Assembly: GCA_964019155.1 (NCBI GenBank)
Contig: OZ025239.1
Span: forward strand, 108,384,085-108,448,084
Direction of reading: 5' to 3'
DNA: 64,000 nt
Origin: Osedax fenrisi
Lineage: Eukaryota > Annelida > Polychaeta > Sabellida > Siboglinidae
The position numbers and the translations under genes are program-made. How positions within the stretch are numbered: position 1 is the first letter of the stretch; every line of letters begins with the position of its first letter. Of this stretch, positions 52,101 to 63,600 are shown in pieces. The notes under the pieces were generated by a model. The model was given only the letters and a program-made list of their open reading frames with translations. It was not told where the DNA came from and did not search any database.

Positions 52101-55100
52101 ATTTTTAAAAAGGGTGAACCATCAAATTCAAATAACTATAGGCCTATTTCAATAACATGTGTAATTTGTAGAGTATTAGAACGTATTATTTCTAAACAAT
52201 TAATTTTTTATTTAAAATCTAATAATTTATTAACAAAATATCAATATGGTTTTATAAGTGGAAAATCCACAGAATTACAATTAACAAAATGTTTAAAATT
52301 TTGGTATAATGAATTGAATAATACAAAATGTGTAGATATAATATATATTGATTTTGCAAAAGCTTTTGATGTTGTTTCTCATGAAAAACTACTATTTAAA
52401 TTAAAATCATACGGTATATCTAATAAAATAATAAAATGGTTTTATAATTTTTTATCGAATAGATCTCAAATTACACGGGTTGAAAATTCTTTTTCAAATA
52501 GTTCTATTGTAAAATCTGGAGTACCACAAGGATCGGTTTTAGGTCCAATTTTATTTTTATTATATATTAATAATCTTCCTAGTATATTCTCTTCAAAAAT
52601 TCATATTGATTTATTTGCCGATGATACAAAAATATATTTTTCATACGCATCTGAGAGTGAAAGATTTCTTTTACAAAATAATTTAAATTTATTTTCACAA
52701 TGGGTAAATAAATGGCAATTAAATATTTCATTATCAAAATGTGCAGTTATGACTTTAGGGAAGGTTACTCCATCAAAATATTTTATAAATAATATTCAAT
52801 TAGAAAACGTTACTTTTTATAAAGATTTAGGAATAATATTTGAAAATAACCTTTTATTTAATAAACATATTGATTATATTTGTAAAAAAAGCTTATTTTT
52901 CTTTGAATTCAATTTTTAGATGCATTACTACAAAATCCCCTAGAGCATTATTAAATGCATATAAAATTTATTGCAGACCAATTTTAGAATATGCATCCAT
53001 AATTTGGTCACCTTTTTCAAAGGTTAGTAAATTTCGTAGTCTCATAGACCAAATTGAAAGAGTGCAAAGATTATTTACTAGACGATTAATTACAAGATGC
53101 GTAGGATATACAAATTCATCAAATATTAATTATAAATCATATATAGAGAGATTGGTATATTTTAAATTAGAATCACTTGAACTTAGAAGGTTAAAAATAG
53201 ATCTAACTACAATTTTTTAAATTTCAAATAATTATACAGATATAAATATATCTGATATTCTTAACATTTCGAATAATTGTAGAACTAGAGGTAATTGTAA
53301 AAAATTAAATGTAATACATAATTATGATAATACAATTAAAAATATAATTAATAATAGATCAGTTAATATATGGAATTCATTAAATAATGATATAATAAAA
53401 TCTGTATCTGTTTCATCTTTTAAAAATAAAATAAACAAAATCTGTTTCGACAAACTACTTTTTTTTAACAGAAATTTATAATTTTATATTGATTTATGTT
53501 TCATTTTGTATCTAAATTATTGCATTATCTCTTCTGGTTTTTTTTTAATGTGTTTTTGTTATAGAAAATTTAGGTTTTTATATATATATTTCAAATATAT
53601 TATAATATAAAATTAATAATTCATTATTATTACAGATAAAGTGGGAAGTATTATTTTATTTTTGTTTGTTCTGTATTATATTTTGTTATAAATTTATTTT
53701 TGTTATAGAAAATTCGGATTTTTTATATCTATATTTCAAATATACTATAATATAAAATTAATAATTCATTATTATTACAGATAAAGTGTGAAGTATTATT
53801 TTACTTTTGTTTGTTCGGTATTATATGTTTATTTTATATATATTTTGTAAATATGTTTCAAATGTATTATATTACTAAAATACAATATTAATAATTTTCT
53901 ATTATTTCAGATTATAGTGATAAGTATTATATTATTTTGTTTCATAATATTATTGGTATGTTTTGTTATTAACTGTTTTTGTATATGTATATTGGTTTAT
54001 TTTATTTGTAACTTGTTCTGTTTATATATATATATATATATGTTTCAAATTGATTATACAATTAAAATATAAATTAATAAAGTACCTACTATTATTACAG
54101 ATTTTGGTAAGTATTACATTATTTGTTTGTTTCATTCTAGTATTGGTTTATTTGATTTTTAATATGTTCTGTTTATAATATATTTAAAATTTAACATTTA
54201 AATATTAAATTATATAACTAATAATTTATTACTAAAACAGAATACAAGATGAAGAATTCTATAAAGTTAAAGTAGAAATTGAATATTTCGATACCACTTA
54301 GAAATAATGTATTTTATTTCTATTTTCGATTATTTTTACGCTATATTTTATTTCTATTTTGATCATTTTTCGTTTATAATTACTATATGATTTATTTCTA
54401 CTTTCGATTGTTTTTCGTTTATTTTTACGGTAACTGTAAAACGTTTTAATTTCCTTAATTTTTTAATTTCGTATTATTCTTTATTTATTTCTATAACGTA
54501 TGTTATCGTTAGCAAATATTTATACTTTATACTTTCGATTATATTTTCGGCTATGTATTTGCTTAAATAAATTATCAATCAATCAATAAATAATAAATAT
54601 AATATTAATAAATAATAAATATAAAATATTAATATCTAATAAGTATAATATTAATAACTAATAAATATATTATTAATAACTAATAAATATAAAATATTAA
54701 TAAATAATAAGTATAATATTAATAAATAATAAATATAAAATATTAATAATCGATAAATATAATATTAATAACTAATAAATATAATATTAATAAATAATAA
54801 ATATAAAATATTAATAACTAATAAGTATAATATTAATAACTAATAAATATAAAATATTAATAACTAATAAATATAAAATATTAATAACTAATAAGTATAA
54901 TATTAATAACTAATAAATATAATATTAATAAATAATAAATATAAAATATTAATAACTAATAAGTATAAAATTAATAACTAATAAATATATTATTAATAAC
55001 TAATAAATATAAAATATTAATAAATAATAAGTATAATATTAATAACTAATAAATATAATATTAATAACTAATAAATATAAAATATTAATAACTAATAAAT

Positions 55101-58100
55101 ATAAAATATTAATAACTAATAAGTATAATATTAATAACTAATAAATATAATATTAATAAATAATAAATATAAAATATTAATAACTAATAAATATAATATC
55201 AATAAATAATAAATATAATATTAATAAATAATAAATATAAAATATTAATATCTAATAAGTATAATATTAATAACTAATAAATATATTATTAATAACTAAT
55301 AAATATAAAATATTAATAAATAATAAGTATAATATTAATAACTAATAAATATAATATTAATAAATAATAAATATAAAATATTAATAAGCAATAAATATAA
55401 TATTAATAACTAATAAATATAATATTAATAAATAATAAATATAAAATATTAATAACTAATAAGTATAATATTAATAACTAATAAATATATTATTAATAAC
55501 TAATAAATATAAAATATTAATAAATAATAAGTATAATATTAATAACTAATATATATAATATTAATAACTAATAAATATAAAATATTAATAACTAATAAGT
55601 ATAATATTAATAACTAATAAATATAAAATATTAAAAATAATAAATATAAAATATTAATATCTAATAAGTATAATATTAATAACTAATAAATATATTATTA
55701 ATAACTAATAAATATAAAATATTAATAAATAATAAGTATAATATTAATAACTAATAAATATAATATTAATAAATAATAAATATAAAATATTAATAATCGA
55801 TAAATATAATATTAATAACTAATAAATATAATATTAATAAATAATAAATATAAAATATTAATAACTAATAAGTATAATATTAATAACTAATAAATATAAA
55901 ATATTAAAAATAATAAATATTAAATATTAATAACAAATAAGTATAATATTAATAACTAATACATATATTATTAATAACTAATAAATATAAAATATTAATA
56001 AATAATAAGTATAATATTAATAACTAATATATATAATATTAATAACTAATAAATATAAAATATTAATAACTAATAAGTATAATATTAATAACTAATAAAT
56101 ATAAAATATTAAAAATAATAAATATAAAATATTAATAACTAATAAGTATAAAATTAATAACTAATAAATATATTATTAATAACTAATAAATATAAAATAT
56201 TAATAAATAATAAGTATAATATTAATAACTAATAAATATAATATTAATAACTAATAAATATAAAATATTAATAACTAATAAATATAAAATATTAATAACT
56301 AATAAGTATAATATTAATAACTAATAAATATAATATTAATAAATAATAAATATAAAATATTAATAACTAATAAATATAATATCAATAAATAATAAATATA
56401 ATATTAATAAATAATAAATATAAAATATTAATATCTAATAAGTATAATATTAATAACTAATAAATATATTATTAATAACTAATAAATATAAAATATTAAT
56501 AACTAATAAGTATAATAGTAATAACTAATAAATATAATATTAATAAATAATAAATATAAAATATTAATAACTAATAAGTATAATATTAATAACTAATAAA
56601 TATATTATTAATAACTAATAAATATAAAATATTAATAAATAATAAGTATAATATTAATAACTAATAAATATAATATTAATAAATAATAAATATAAAATAT
56701 TAATAATCAATAAATATAATATTAATAACTAATAAATATAATATTAATAAATAATAAATATAAAATATTAATAACTAATAAGTATAATATTAATAACTAA
56801 TAAATATATTATTAATAACTAATAAATATAAAATATTAATAAATAATAAGTATAATATTAATAACTAATATATATAATATTAATAACTAATAAATATAAA
56901 ATATTAATAACTAATAAGTATAATATTAATAACTAATAAATATAAAATATTAAAAATAATAAATATAAAATATTAATATCTAATAAGTATAATATTAATA
57001 ACTAATAAATATATTATTAATAACTAATAAATATAAAATATTAATAAATAATAAGTATAATATTAATAACTAATAACTATAATATTAATAAATTATAAAT
57101 ATAAAATATTAATAACTAATAAGTATAATATTAATAACTAATAAATATATTATTAATAACTAATAAATATAAAATATTAATAAATAATAAGTATAATATT
57201 AATAACTAATATATATAATATTAATAACTAATAAATATAAATATTTATAACTAATAAGTATAATATTAATAACTAATAAATATAAAATATTAAAAATAAT
57301 AAATATAAAATATTAATAACTAATAAGTATAACATTAATAACTAATAAATATATTATTAATAACTAATAAATATAAAATATTAATAAATAATAAGTATAA
57401 TATTAATAACTAATAAATATAATATTAATAACTAATAAATATAAAATATTAATAACTAATAAATATAAAATATTAATAACTAATAAGTATAATATTAATA
57501 ACTAATAAATATAATATTAATAAATAATAAATATAAAATATTAATAACTAATAAATATAATATCAATAAATAATAAATATAATATTAATAAATAATAAAT
57601 ATAAAATATTAATATCTAATAAGTATAATATTAATAACTAATAAATATATTATTAATAACTAATAAATATAAAATATTAATAAATAATAAGTATAATATT
57701 AATAACTAATAAATATAATATTAATAAATAATAAATATAAAATATTAATAATCAATAAATATAATATTAATAACTAATAAATATAATATTAATAAATAAT
57801 AAATATAAAATATTAATAACTAATAAGTATAAAATTAATAACTAATAAATATATTATTAATAACTAATAAATATAAAATATTAATAAATAATAAGTATAA
57901 TATTAATAACTAATAAATATAATATTAATAACTAATAAATATAAAATATTAATAACTAATAAATATAAAATATTAATAACTAATAAGTATAATATTAATA
58001 ACTAATAAATATAATATTAATAAATAATAAATATAAAATATTAATAACTAATAAATATAATATCAATAAATAATAAATATAATATTAATAAATAATAAAC

Positions 58101-61100
58101 ATAGGATTATTTAGTTAACTAACATCAGACTCTCTCCTTTTTCTAGAGATGTAATTTCTGATTTTCTAAAAAAATAACAATATATAATTAGTATTAGTGT
58201 TTATACGGTAACAAAGTGTTAATATGCTAATCATATCGTTGCTATGGTAACAAACATTTACAGATGGTTTTCTCGAAGACCTGGAGTAATCCGAGTTATA
58301 CTTCAGCTGTGAATATGGTTATTCGTAATTAGTGGACTGATGGTGAGGGCCAGACTAATAGAGTGCAGTTAGTGTGTGGAGCTATAAAGTATTAATTTGG
58401 CGACGCATATATGCGATATTTATATAGAAACTAAATATTATACAACTCGTGGCAGAGGTGTTATTATATAGATATTATACCGCAATTTATTACTGTCGTT
58501 AAATTAAATATTAAATTAAGCTTACATATATAAATATTTAAATTATACATTTATATATTCAGTTTAATTTCCGTGGATAAATGTTACTTTTTAAAGTAAT
58601 TATCTCTATCTTATAAATATTAACATAACTACATTACCACTACCATAATTAGCACTACGACTACTACAACTAGGGGGGCTATGCTAACCTTCTTTATGGT
58701 TTTACGTTTGATGTGTGAGTCGGGCATCTTTTTGATGTGCTTGACCAGTTCCACGATGCTGATATCCGTGAGATTCTCGTCCAATGATTGGCTAGCCTCG
58801 CGATCATTAAACGTGAGATTTGTCGCCACCGCATCATCGTCCTGATCAAAGGAACATACGCGCGTGTTACTACTAACATGGTGTAGCGGATATGACGGGT
58901 ATAGCAAGGTCATATGTCCTTGGGTATAGTATAGTAGAGACACGTGTCTATTAGAGGCGTGGTATATTAGATGCGGTCTATTAGTTAAGTTTAAGAGTAT
59001 AATATTTGTAGCCGGACAGTCAAATGTAAGGTGTTCTAATATGGAAAGTTAGACATTCCACTTAGGTATCTATTTTTAGCTATATTTATAAATGTTTATA
59101 CATTTTTAACTAAAGTATTTTGTTATTATTTTCAATCGGATTTTACCGATTTTTACAAGACATAGATAATCTAATTTTAGATTTAATTATAATAAATAGT
59201 TAAGTTAAAGATTCATAAATGTTGTTATCTGGTATGACGTGTGTCACTATTCAGCATAACTGGCTACGATAAATACAGGGACATATGGATAGTTGATACA
59301 GATATTGAATAGATATAACGATAGACTGATCAACTTTCCACGCTACAAAATCACACCCTTAGTTATTCAAGATTAATCTATTAAGTTAGTCAATCTACGA
59401 TGTAAATGTGATATTAAATTATAAAACCGATGATTAAAGTGAAAAGTTGGATTCATACTACAACTGATGTTTGGAAGTTCAGATGACTGTTAAATTTATA
59501 ATTTCTTACGAAACTTTCGATGGTAGGTACTACATAGCAATAATATGTTGAAAAAACTATCATAACTTGCGATCATTCATCGAATGTTGTTAGAATATGT
59601 TATAGAATATCTATTCATCTGTGAGAAGTTGCTATATCTCGGAATATTTCATCCGAACCAGCATACATATGTTATAGTGAATTTCTCTTTATAGTAATAT
59701 CTACCATTATATTAGTGTGCTAATGTTATACTGATGCTATAGAATCTATCGTTATATTAATAGCGAACCTCCGTTAACTCCTCATCCGTTTTCCTCCAGA
59801 AAGCTTCAATATCCTCTTTCAGTCTCTCAGGAATCTATAGAGTATGAGGGGTGGTATGTGAGGAAGCTATCACCGGTAGCGCATCAATACTTCTTCTAAA
59901 TCTATCGCACCTAGAATATAGAGCACATTAACGCTGGCGTGAGTCATCACTAGGTGTTGCGCTGACCTTGAGAATATCGTCGGCGCGTTCGATAAAGAAC
60001 TGCATGGTACAGTGGGCCTCTTTATTCATGAGTTCGAGGGCTGAGCACTGTTTCGGCACCATGACGCTGGGCAGCATAACGGTAGCCATATTGGAGACGG
60101 ACATCAGTGACTGGTCTTCGCAGTCCGTTATTTTCTTTAGCAGCGGTAGCAGCACAGATAACAGGTGGTAGTTAGCGCGAGGTAACAACTGCGCTAGCAA
60201 CTGCATGGCCATTAGTCTCTTAGCTTCGGGGAGTTCTAGAGGAAGGGGGTGGCAGGTTGACGAGAGTAGGGAGGATGATGATGATGAGGGGTGAGAGGAT
60301 GGTGAAGATATGTTGGCATTATTCCAATAGTTATAGTTGATAAATTATAGTTAAGAAGCTTATTAAATTAAATTAATCGATATGAATATTGTTTTTAAAA
60401 GTGAATACAATTCATGTCCGCAGCTCGACGATAGAAAGATACAGCGAGAATACTGACCGTTGATACGCAGGTACGTATCATAAAACGAGTCGATGAGAAC
60501 TCGGTCCGGGAGAAAATCCAAGAAGCGCTTTAAAACTGAGGCTACATCTTTTACATGATACGTATTTCTCAGATCTTCCACGGTAATCATCTCCCCGTTG
60601 TTTAACCGTTTAATCAGGTCTGCAATTCTTGGCTCGCTGCCTCCGATCCTGAACAACCCCTCAGTTTGAACTTCTATTGGAACGATGCGTGCTTTATATA
60701 TCTTGCAATAGTGCTGTATTTACAGTGCAGGCACACATCGCGAGTTGATCGCAACTCTCCGATCGAACCGTTCGCACAAATATACTTATATCATTATTAA
60801 TAAATTGTTATTTATAAATATTACATGCGTTTCTATTCAATTAAGTTCGCTTATATAATAAATTACATTGACAAACTTGATATCTGCTATGAACTATGTT
60901 AAGATTTATGATAATTTATATATACTTACATATAATATGAGCGCATATATATATATATATATATTACACAAAGAAAGAGGTATACAAACTGTCATTTAAG
61001 TATTGGATCAGAGGACAGATTGATTTTAAAGACGTAACACTTAAATTGACTTTAAATATAGTCGTACTTGTTGCCGGTTCTGTATGGTGAATAGTAGGTT

Positions 61101-62102
61101 AAAGGTCATCGCTACTACTGCTGCCACCTATACTACTACTAACACTACTAGCAGCACTACTACTACACTACTTATAGTATACTATATCGTACTGATACTA
61201 TAGTATACTATACCGTACTGATAATATACTACATAGCACTCGTTGACCTGTATACGTGGTTGTCTAGGGTTGTAAGGGTCATCAGTGCAATAGATAAACT
61301 ATCCAATATATATATATATAATACTCTAAGTTTTACTGTACAGCTGAATCACTGTCTAGAGTTCAATTTCCATGCTCCACTAGTATGAGATATGGTTGTA
61401 TAGGTAGTAGTGTTAGTAGAAGTACTAGTGTTGCACTCCAATACGCCCGCTAATACCCCGATATAGACATATCACATGGTATAGATAATGACCTAATATA
61501 GACATATCACATGGTATAGATAAGGACCTAATATAGACATATCACATGGTATAGATAATGACCTAATATAGACATACCACGTGGTATGGATAATGCCCTA
61601 ATATAGACATACCACTTGGTACTGATAACGTAATGATGATGACCTCGCGCTAACCTTTATCGCTGTTTTTGGTACGGGAGTGTTTCCCCCTGGTGGATGA
61701 TGATGCGGAGGAGGAGGTCTTCCCGACGTCGTTATTTTTTAGCGAGGTTTTCAGTTCATCGAACAGAACCCCGCTCAGGTCGAGTATTATCGACAGATGC
61801 ATGAGTATCAACTCAATGAACTTCGTCGGTACTAATCTCCTCATCCGGTTGGCCTCGTTCGCAAACTTTGTGGAGGCAACTCGTAGTGTTCCTATGTTAA
61901 AAGTAGAGTCCCTGTGTGTGTTTGTGTGTGTGTAGTGGTATATAAGGTGGTGTGGTGAGAGAGGAGTGAGTGGGTGAGAGAGAGAGAGAGGAGAGAGATA
62001 ACTCGCCAATCTTAATATACGTATAGGTTTCGTTATTCCACACACACGCATACACTCACACACACACATATTTATATATATATATATATATGTATTCATA
62101 TA

Positions 62103-62133
<31 letters not shown>

Positions 62134-62916
62134 ATTAAATATATATTATATGTATTATAATAAATTAATATAATTATTATTTATTTTAATTCTATTAGAA
62201 TAATAATTATTATATAATATATTATATATTTAGATTATATAATTAGAATATAAAATATAATAAATTACATAATAGGGTGTATACATATCTATATTTTATT
62301 CTTACATATTTGTTTTAGCTGGTAAATAAAAAATGAAATATTATAACTATGAATAATATATGGTAACTAGTGTAAATAATAGAAATTAAAATGCTTTGAT
62401 TTGATTGGCTAGAATATATATATATATATAATATCAAAGATTTTAGTAAAGCAAATATATAATAATCTATCTATGCAACATAATTAATAGTTAACCACAC
62501 TACTGATGGCATTTATAAAATAGATTTATATTTAGCACAGTTTCTATACAACAATGTTTTAATGCTCTATTAAATTATATGCAATATAATATATTATATA
62601 TATATATATTTACATTCCAGTTATTATATATATATATATTTATATATATATATAATAACTGGAATATAAAATATAATAAATTATATAATAGTAGATGGAA
62701 TGAAAGATGTTTTAGAGAGAGAGGGATGAGATTAAAGATGTAATGGAGACTGACATATAAGATGTGAGGTATGAGGGATGAAATGTAAGATGTGAGTAGG
62801 GAGACTGAGGGTGAGTGATACTTACATGTAAGACGTACACAAATCTGTTAGGCAGCATCATACGAATATTCACATCATCCATGAGATGTTCAGCGATGGA
62901 GCAGACAAGTCTTGAC
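45935..62916 (-). CDS. ARHGAP19: Gene D: ARHGAP19-like Rho GTPase-activating protein (spliced)
   Basis: Exons in transcript order are alpha 62826-62916 (provisional), beta 61655-61911, beta2 60990-61079, gamma 60458-60673, delta 59967-60235, epsilon 59769-59834, zeta 58689-58841, eta 46414-46662 and theta 45935-45967. Every exon has the same length and splice sites as in gene C, and no stop or frameshift is seen. The alpha-beta and beta-beta2 introns are short because they lack the LINE, foldback and nested transposons of B and C, so this looks closest to the ancestral 5' structure. The zeta-eta intron, by contrast, has grown to 12 kb through the minisatellite. Exons alpha to gamma differ from gene C by several residues, while epsilon to theta are identical in protein. 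Catalytic residues (EGLFRIGG, VLKRFL, MSVSN) are kept. This is the best candidate for the functional parental gene. Confidence 0.72.
46414..46662 (-). CDS. Gene D exon eta
   Basis: The 249-bp exon is identical in protein to gene C, with the acidic and basic Ser/Arg-rich halves. The alternative end is a stop at 46297 if the GTTACA donor is not used. Confidence 0.6.
47873..50374 (+). mobile_element. 5'-truncated LINE fragment A in the minisatellite
   Basis: It starts abruptly inside the RT domain, ends with a (CAAT)n-like tail (ATCAATCAATCAATA), and is flanked on both sides by minisatellite. ATCAATAAA occurs at both edges and may be the target duplication. The 3' untranslated part (49267-50374) has four or so imperfect repeats of about 130-190 bp, each with an ATTACAGAT-like phrase. 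Its RT first block differs from that of the LINE at 11815-15180, so a second family is likely. Confidence 0.85.
47875..49266 (+). pseudogene. LINE reverse transcriptase fragment A with one stop
   Basis: 463 codons in one frame from FITPIFKKG to a terminal TAA, interrupted once by TAA at 49087-49089. RT blocks in order are NYRPISITCVMCRVLERII, YGFISGKSTELQ, YIDFAKAFDVVSHEKLLFKL, SGVPQGSVLGPILFLLYIND and the catalytic FADDTKIYF. The thumb and C-terminal region follow, with the final WNSLNNDIIKS and SFKNKI blocks. This is a CR1/Jockey-group RT. It lacks the endonuclease and ORF1 because of 5' truncation, so it is not autonomous. Without the stop the RT part would be complete to its C-terminus. 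Confidence 0.82.
52087..54589 (+). mobile_element. 5'-truncated LINE fragment B in the minisatellite
   Basis: Nearly identical to fragment A at an offset of 4,214, with the same truncation point, the same tail and the same minisatellite variants on both sides. It therefore arose by tandem duplication of a 4.2-kb block, not by a second retrotransposition. Confidence 0.85.
52089..53481 (+). pseudogene. LINE reverse transcriptase fragment B, frameshifted
   Basis: Same RT as fragment A with different damage: one extra A in the A-run near 52884-52890 shifts the frame, and an AAA to TAA change at 53218-53220 stops it. YIND has become YINN, and the early block reads CVICRVLE rather than CVMCRVLE. 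Conversely the stop of fragment A at 49087 is AAA here. FADDTKIYF is kept. Confidence 0.82.
58689..58841 (-). CDS. Gene D exon zeta
   Basis: The 153-bp exon is identical in protein to gene C and carries VELVKHIKKMPDS. Its downstream intron is the 12-kb one filled with minisatellite and two LINE fragments. Confidence 0.68.
59769..59834 (-). CDS. Gene D exon epsilon
   Basis: The 66-bp exon is identical in protein to its gene C counterpart, in phase on both sides, and ends GAG/GTTCGC. Confidence 0.6.
59967..60235 (-). CDS. Gene D exon delta (RhoGAP C-terminal half)
   Basis: The 269-bp exon has the same splice sites as gene C. A single L to M change (SVMVPKQC) is visible. The MSVSN asparagine motif and the flanking helices are intact. 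Confidence 0.82.
60458..60673 (-). CDS. Gene D exon gamma (RhoGAP core)
   Basis: The 216-bp exon carries the arginine finger motif EGLFRIGG and the lysine helix VLKRFLDFLP. It differs from gene C by one visible residue (A to V in MITVEDL), besides the codon shared with exon beta2. Confidence 0.85.
60990..61079 (-). CDS. Gene D exon beta2
   Basis: The 90-bp exon keeps frame and boundaries and reads TTIFKVNLSVTSLKSICP then LIQYLND. Against gene C, T to S, A to S and F to Y are all conservative. The split codon joining gamma gives K instead of N. Confidence 0.65.
61456..61620. repeat. About 38-bp tandem repeats with the empty transposon site (gene D)
   Basis: Five units with AATATAGACATA(T/C)CAC. 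The last reads GACATACCACTTGG where B and C carry the 1.9-kb transposon. Confidence 0.75.
61655..61911 (-). CDS. Gene D exon beta
   Basis: The 257-bp exon has the same boundaries as gene C. The conserved FIELILMHLSIILDLSG core is unchanged. About four substitutions fall in the serine-rich tail (for example GKTSSSASSS against GKISSSVSSS). Clustering of changes outside the conserved core suggests past selection on the protein. Confidence 0.65.
62826..62916 (-). CDS. Gene D exon alpha (probable, open)
   Basis: This 91-bp block has the same acceptor and GTAAGT donor as the other copies. About 6 of 30 residues differ from gene C, including G to V near the end (FVYVLH), but the frame stays open. 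That is what one expects if the block is coding. Phase does not match exon beta directly. Confidence 0.42.
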
Positions 62917-63140
62917 CTTGAGCAATGAGCGTATGGCAGCTGGCTAGATAGATATACATTTACTTTTATAAATACAATAAACGTCTCGAATAAATTATAC
63001 TTTTAAAGGCGATATAATAAACATAGTATTTCATGAAATAGTTGTCATTTCTAACTGAAACTTTGCATAGGTCAGTAACCGAGAATAATAAGGAACTAGT
63101 AACATATATAGGTTAGTAACAGATATAGGTCGGGAATTAG

Positions 63141-63408
63141 CATAGAGCTAGAGAAAATAGAGTGGTAATACTCAATGCCTGGCAGCGTAAGCCAATGCAG
63201 AAATAAAAAATAAGCCATCTTGCGGTGACCAAATATTAAAATATGAAACTTATATTACTTTTTTATCCTCTTTCCAATGGTATTAATAATTTTATTCTAG
63301 CTAGAAAATAAAAAATCAAATAGGTCAAATCCGCCATTTTTCGGTTAAATCGACGCTTTCCGCATGTCGGATACCTTGTTTACTACTCTATTTCTCTCTA
63401 GCTCTATG
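63141..63408. mobile_element. hAT-like MITE with 8-bp target duplication
   Basis: The 268-bp element begins CATAGAGCTAGAGA and ends with the complementary TCTCTAGCTCTATG. GGAATTAG flanks it directly on both sides (63133-63140 and 63409-63416). An 8-bp duplication and a terminal CA fit the hAT superfamily. It has no coding capacity and is absent from the equivalent places in copies 1-3. Confidence 0.8.
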
Positions 63409-63600
63409 GGAATTAGTAACAGTTATAGGTCATTAACTAGTAATAGATATAGGTTAGTAACTAGTAACAGTGATAGATTAGTCTGCGATGATACATATTA
63501 TTTTATAGATGGAAGGACGTCGCTATTAATGAATGACCTTGACATATGTTCAATGCACAGAGAACAATCTTTATTTACGTTTCCCACTCTGGATAACATA

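Larger units (their letters stand above)
46769..58098. repeat. 22-bp AT minisatellite, gene D intron (11.3 kb, interrupted)
   Basis: Same unit and variants, same left and right edges as 25617-27213, but about seven times longer. Two LINE fragments (47873-50374 and 52087-54589) interrupt it. Blocks of several hundred bases repeat with the same variant order, indicating expansion by duplication of long segments. Confidence 0.9.
38839..62590. repeat. Tandem segmental duplication, copy 3 (expanded)
   Basis: It matches copy 2 closely from 38839 to about 46780 and from about 58090 to about 60900. It then becomes visibly more diverged up to about 62590. The minisatellite inside is about seven times longer than in copy 2. 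The nested transposons, LINE and foldback left arm of copies 1 and 2 are absent from its right part. Confidence 0.85.
62590..63600. repeat. Tandem segmental duplication, copy 4 (partial, diverged)
   Basis: The sequence matches 5160-5840 and its equivalents with many more differences than separate copies 1-3. Homology fades just after the conserved block ATAGATGGAAGGACGTCG. No foldback element lies at the copy 3/4 junction, so this junction shows the arrangement before that insertion, or a clean loss. Confidence 0.75.
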
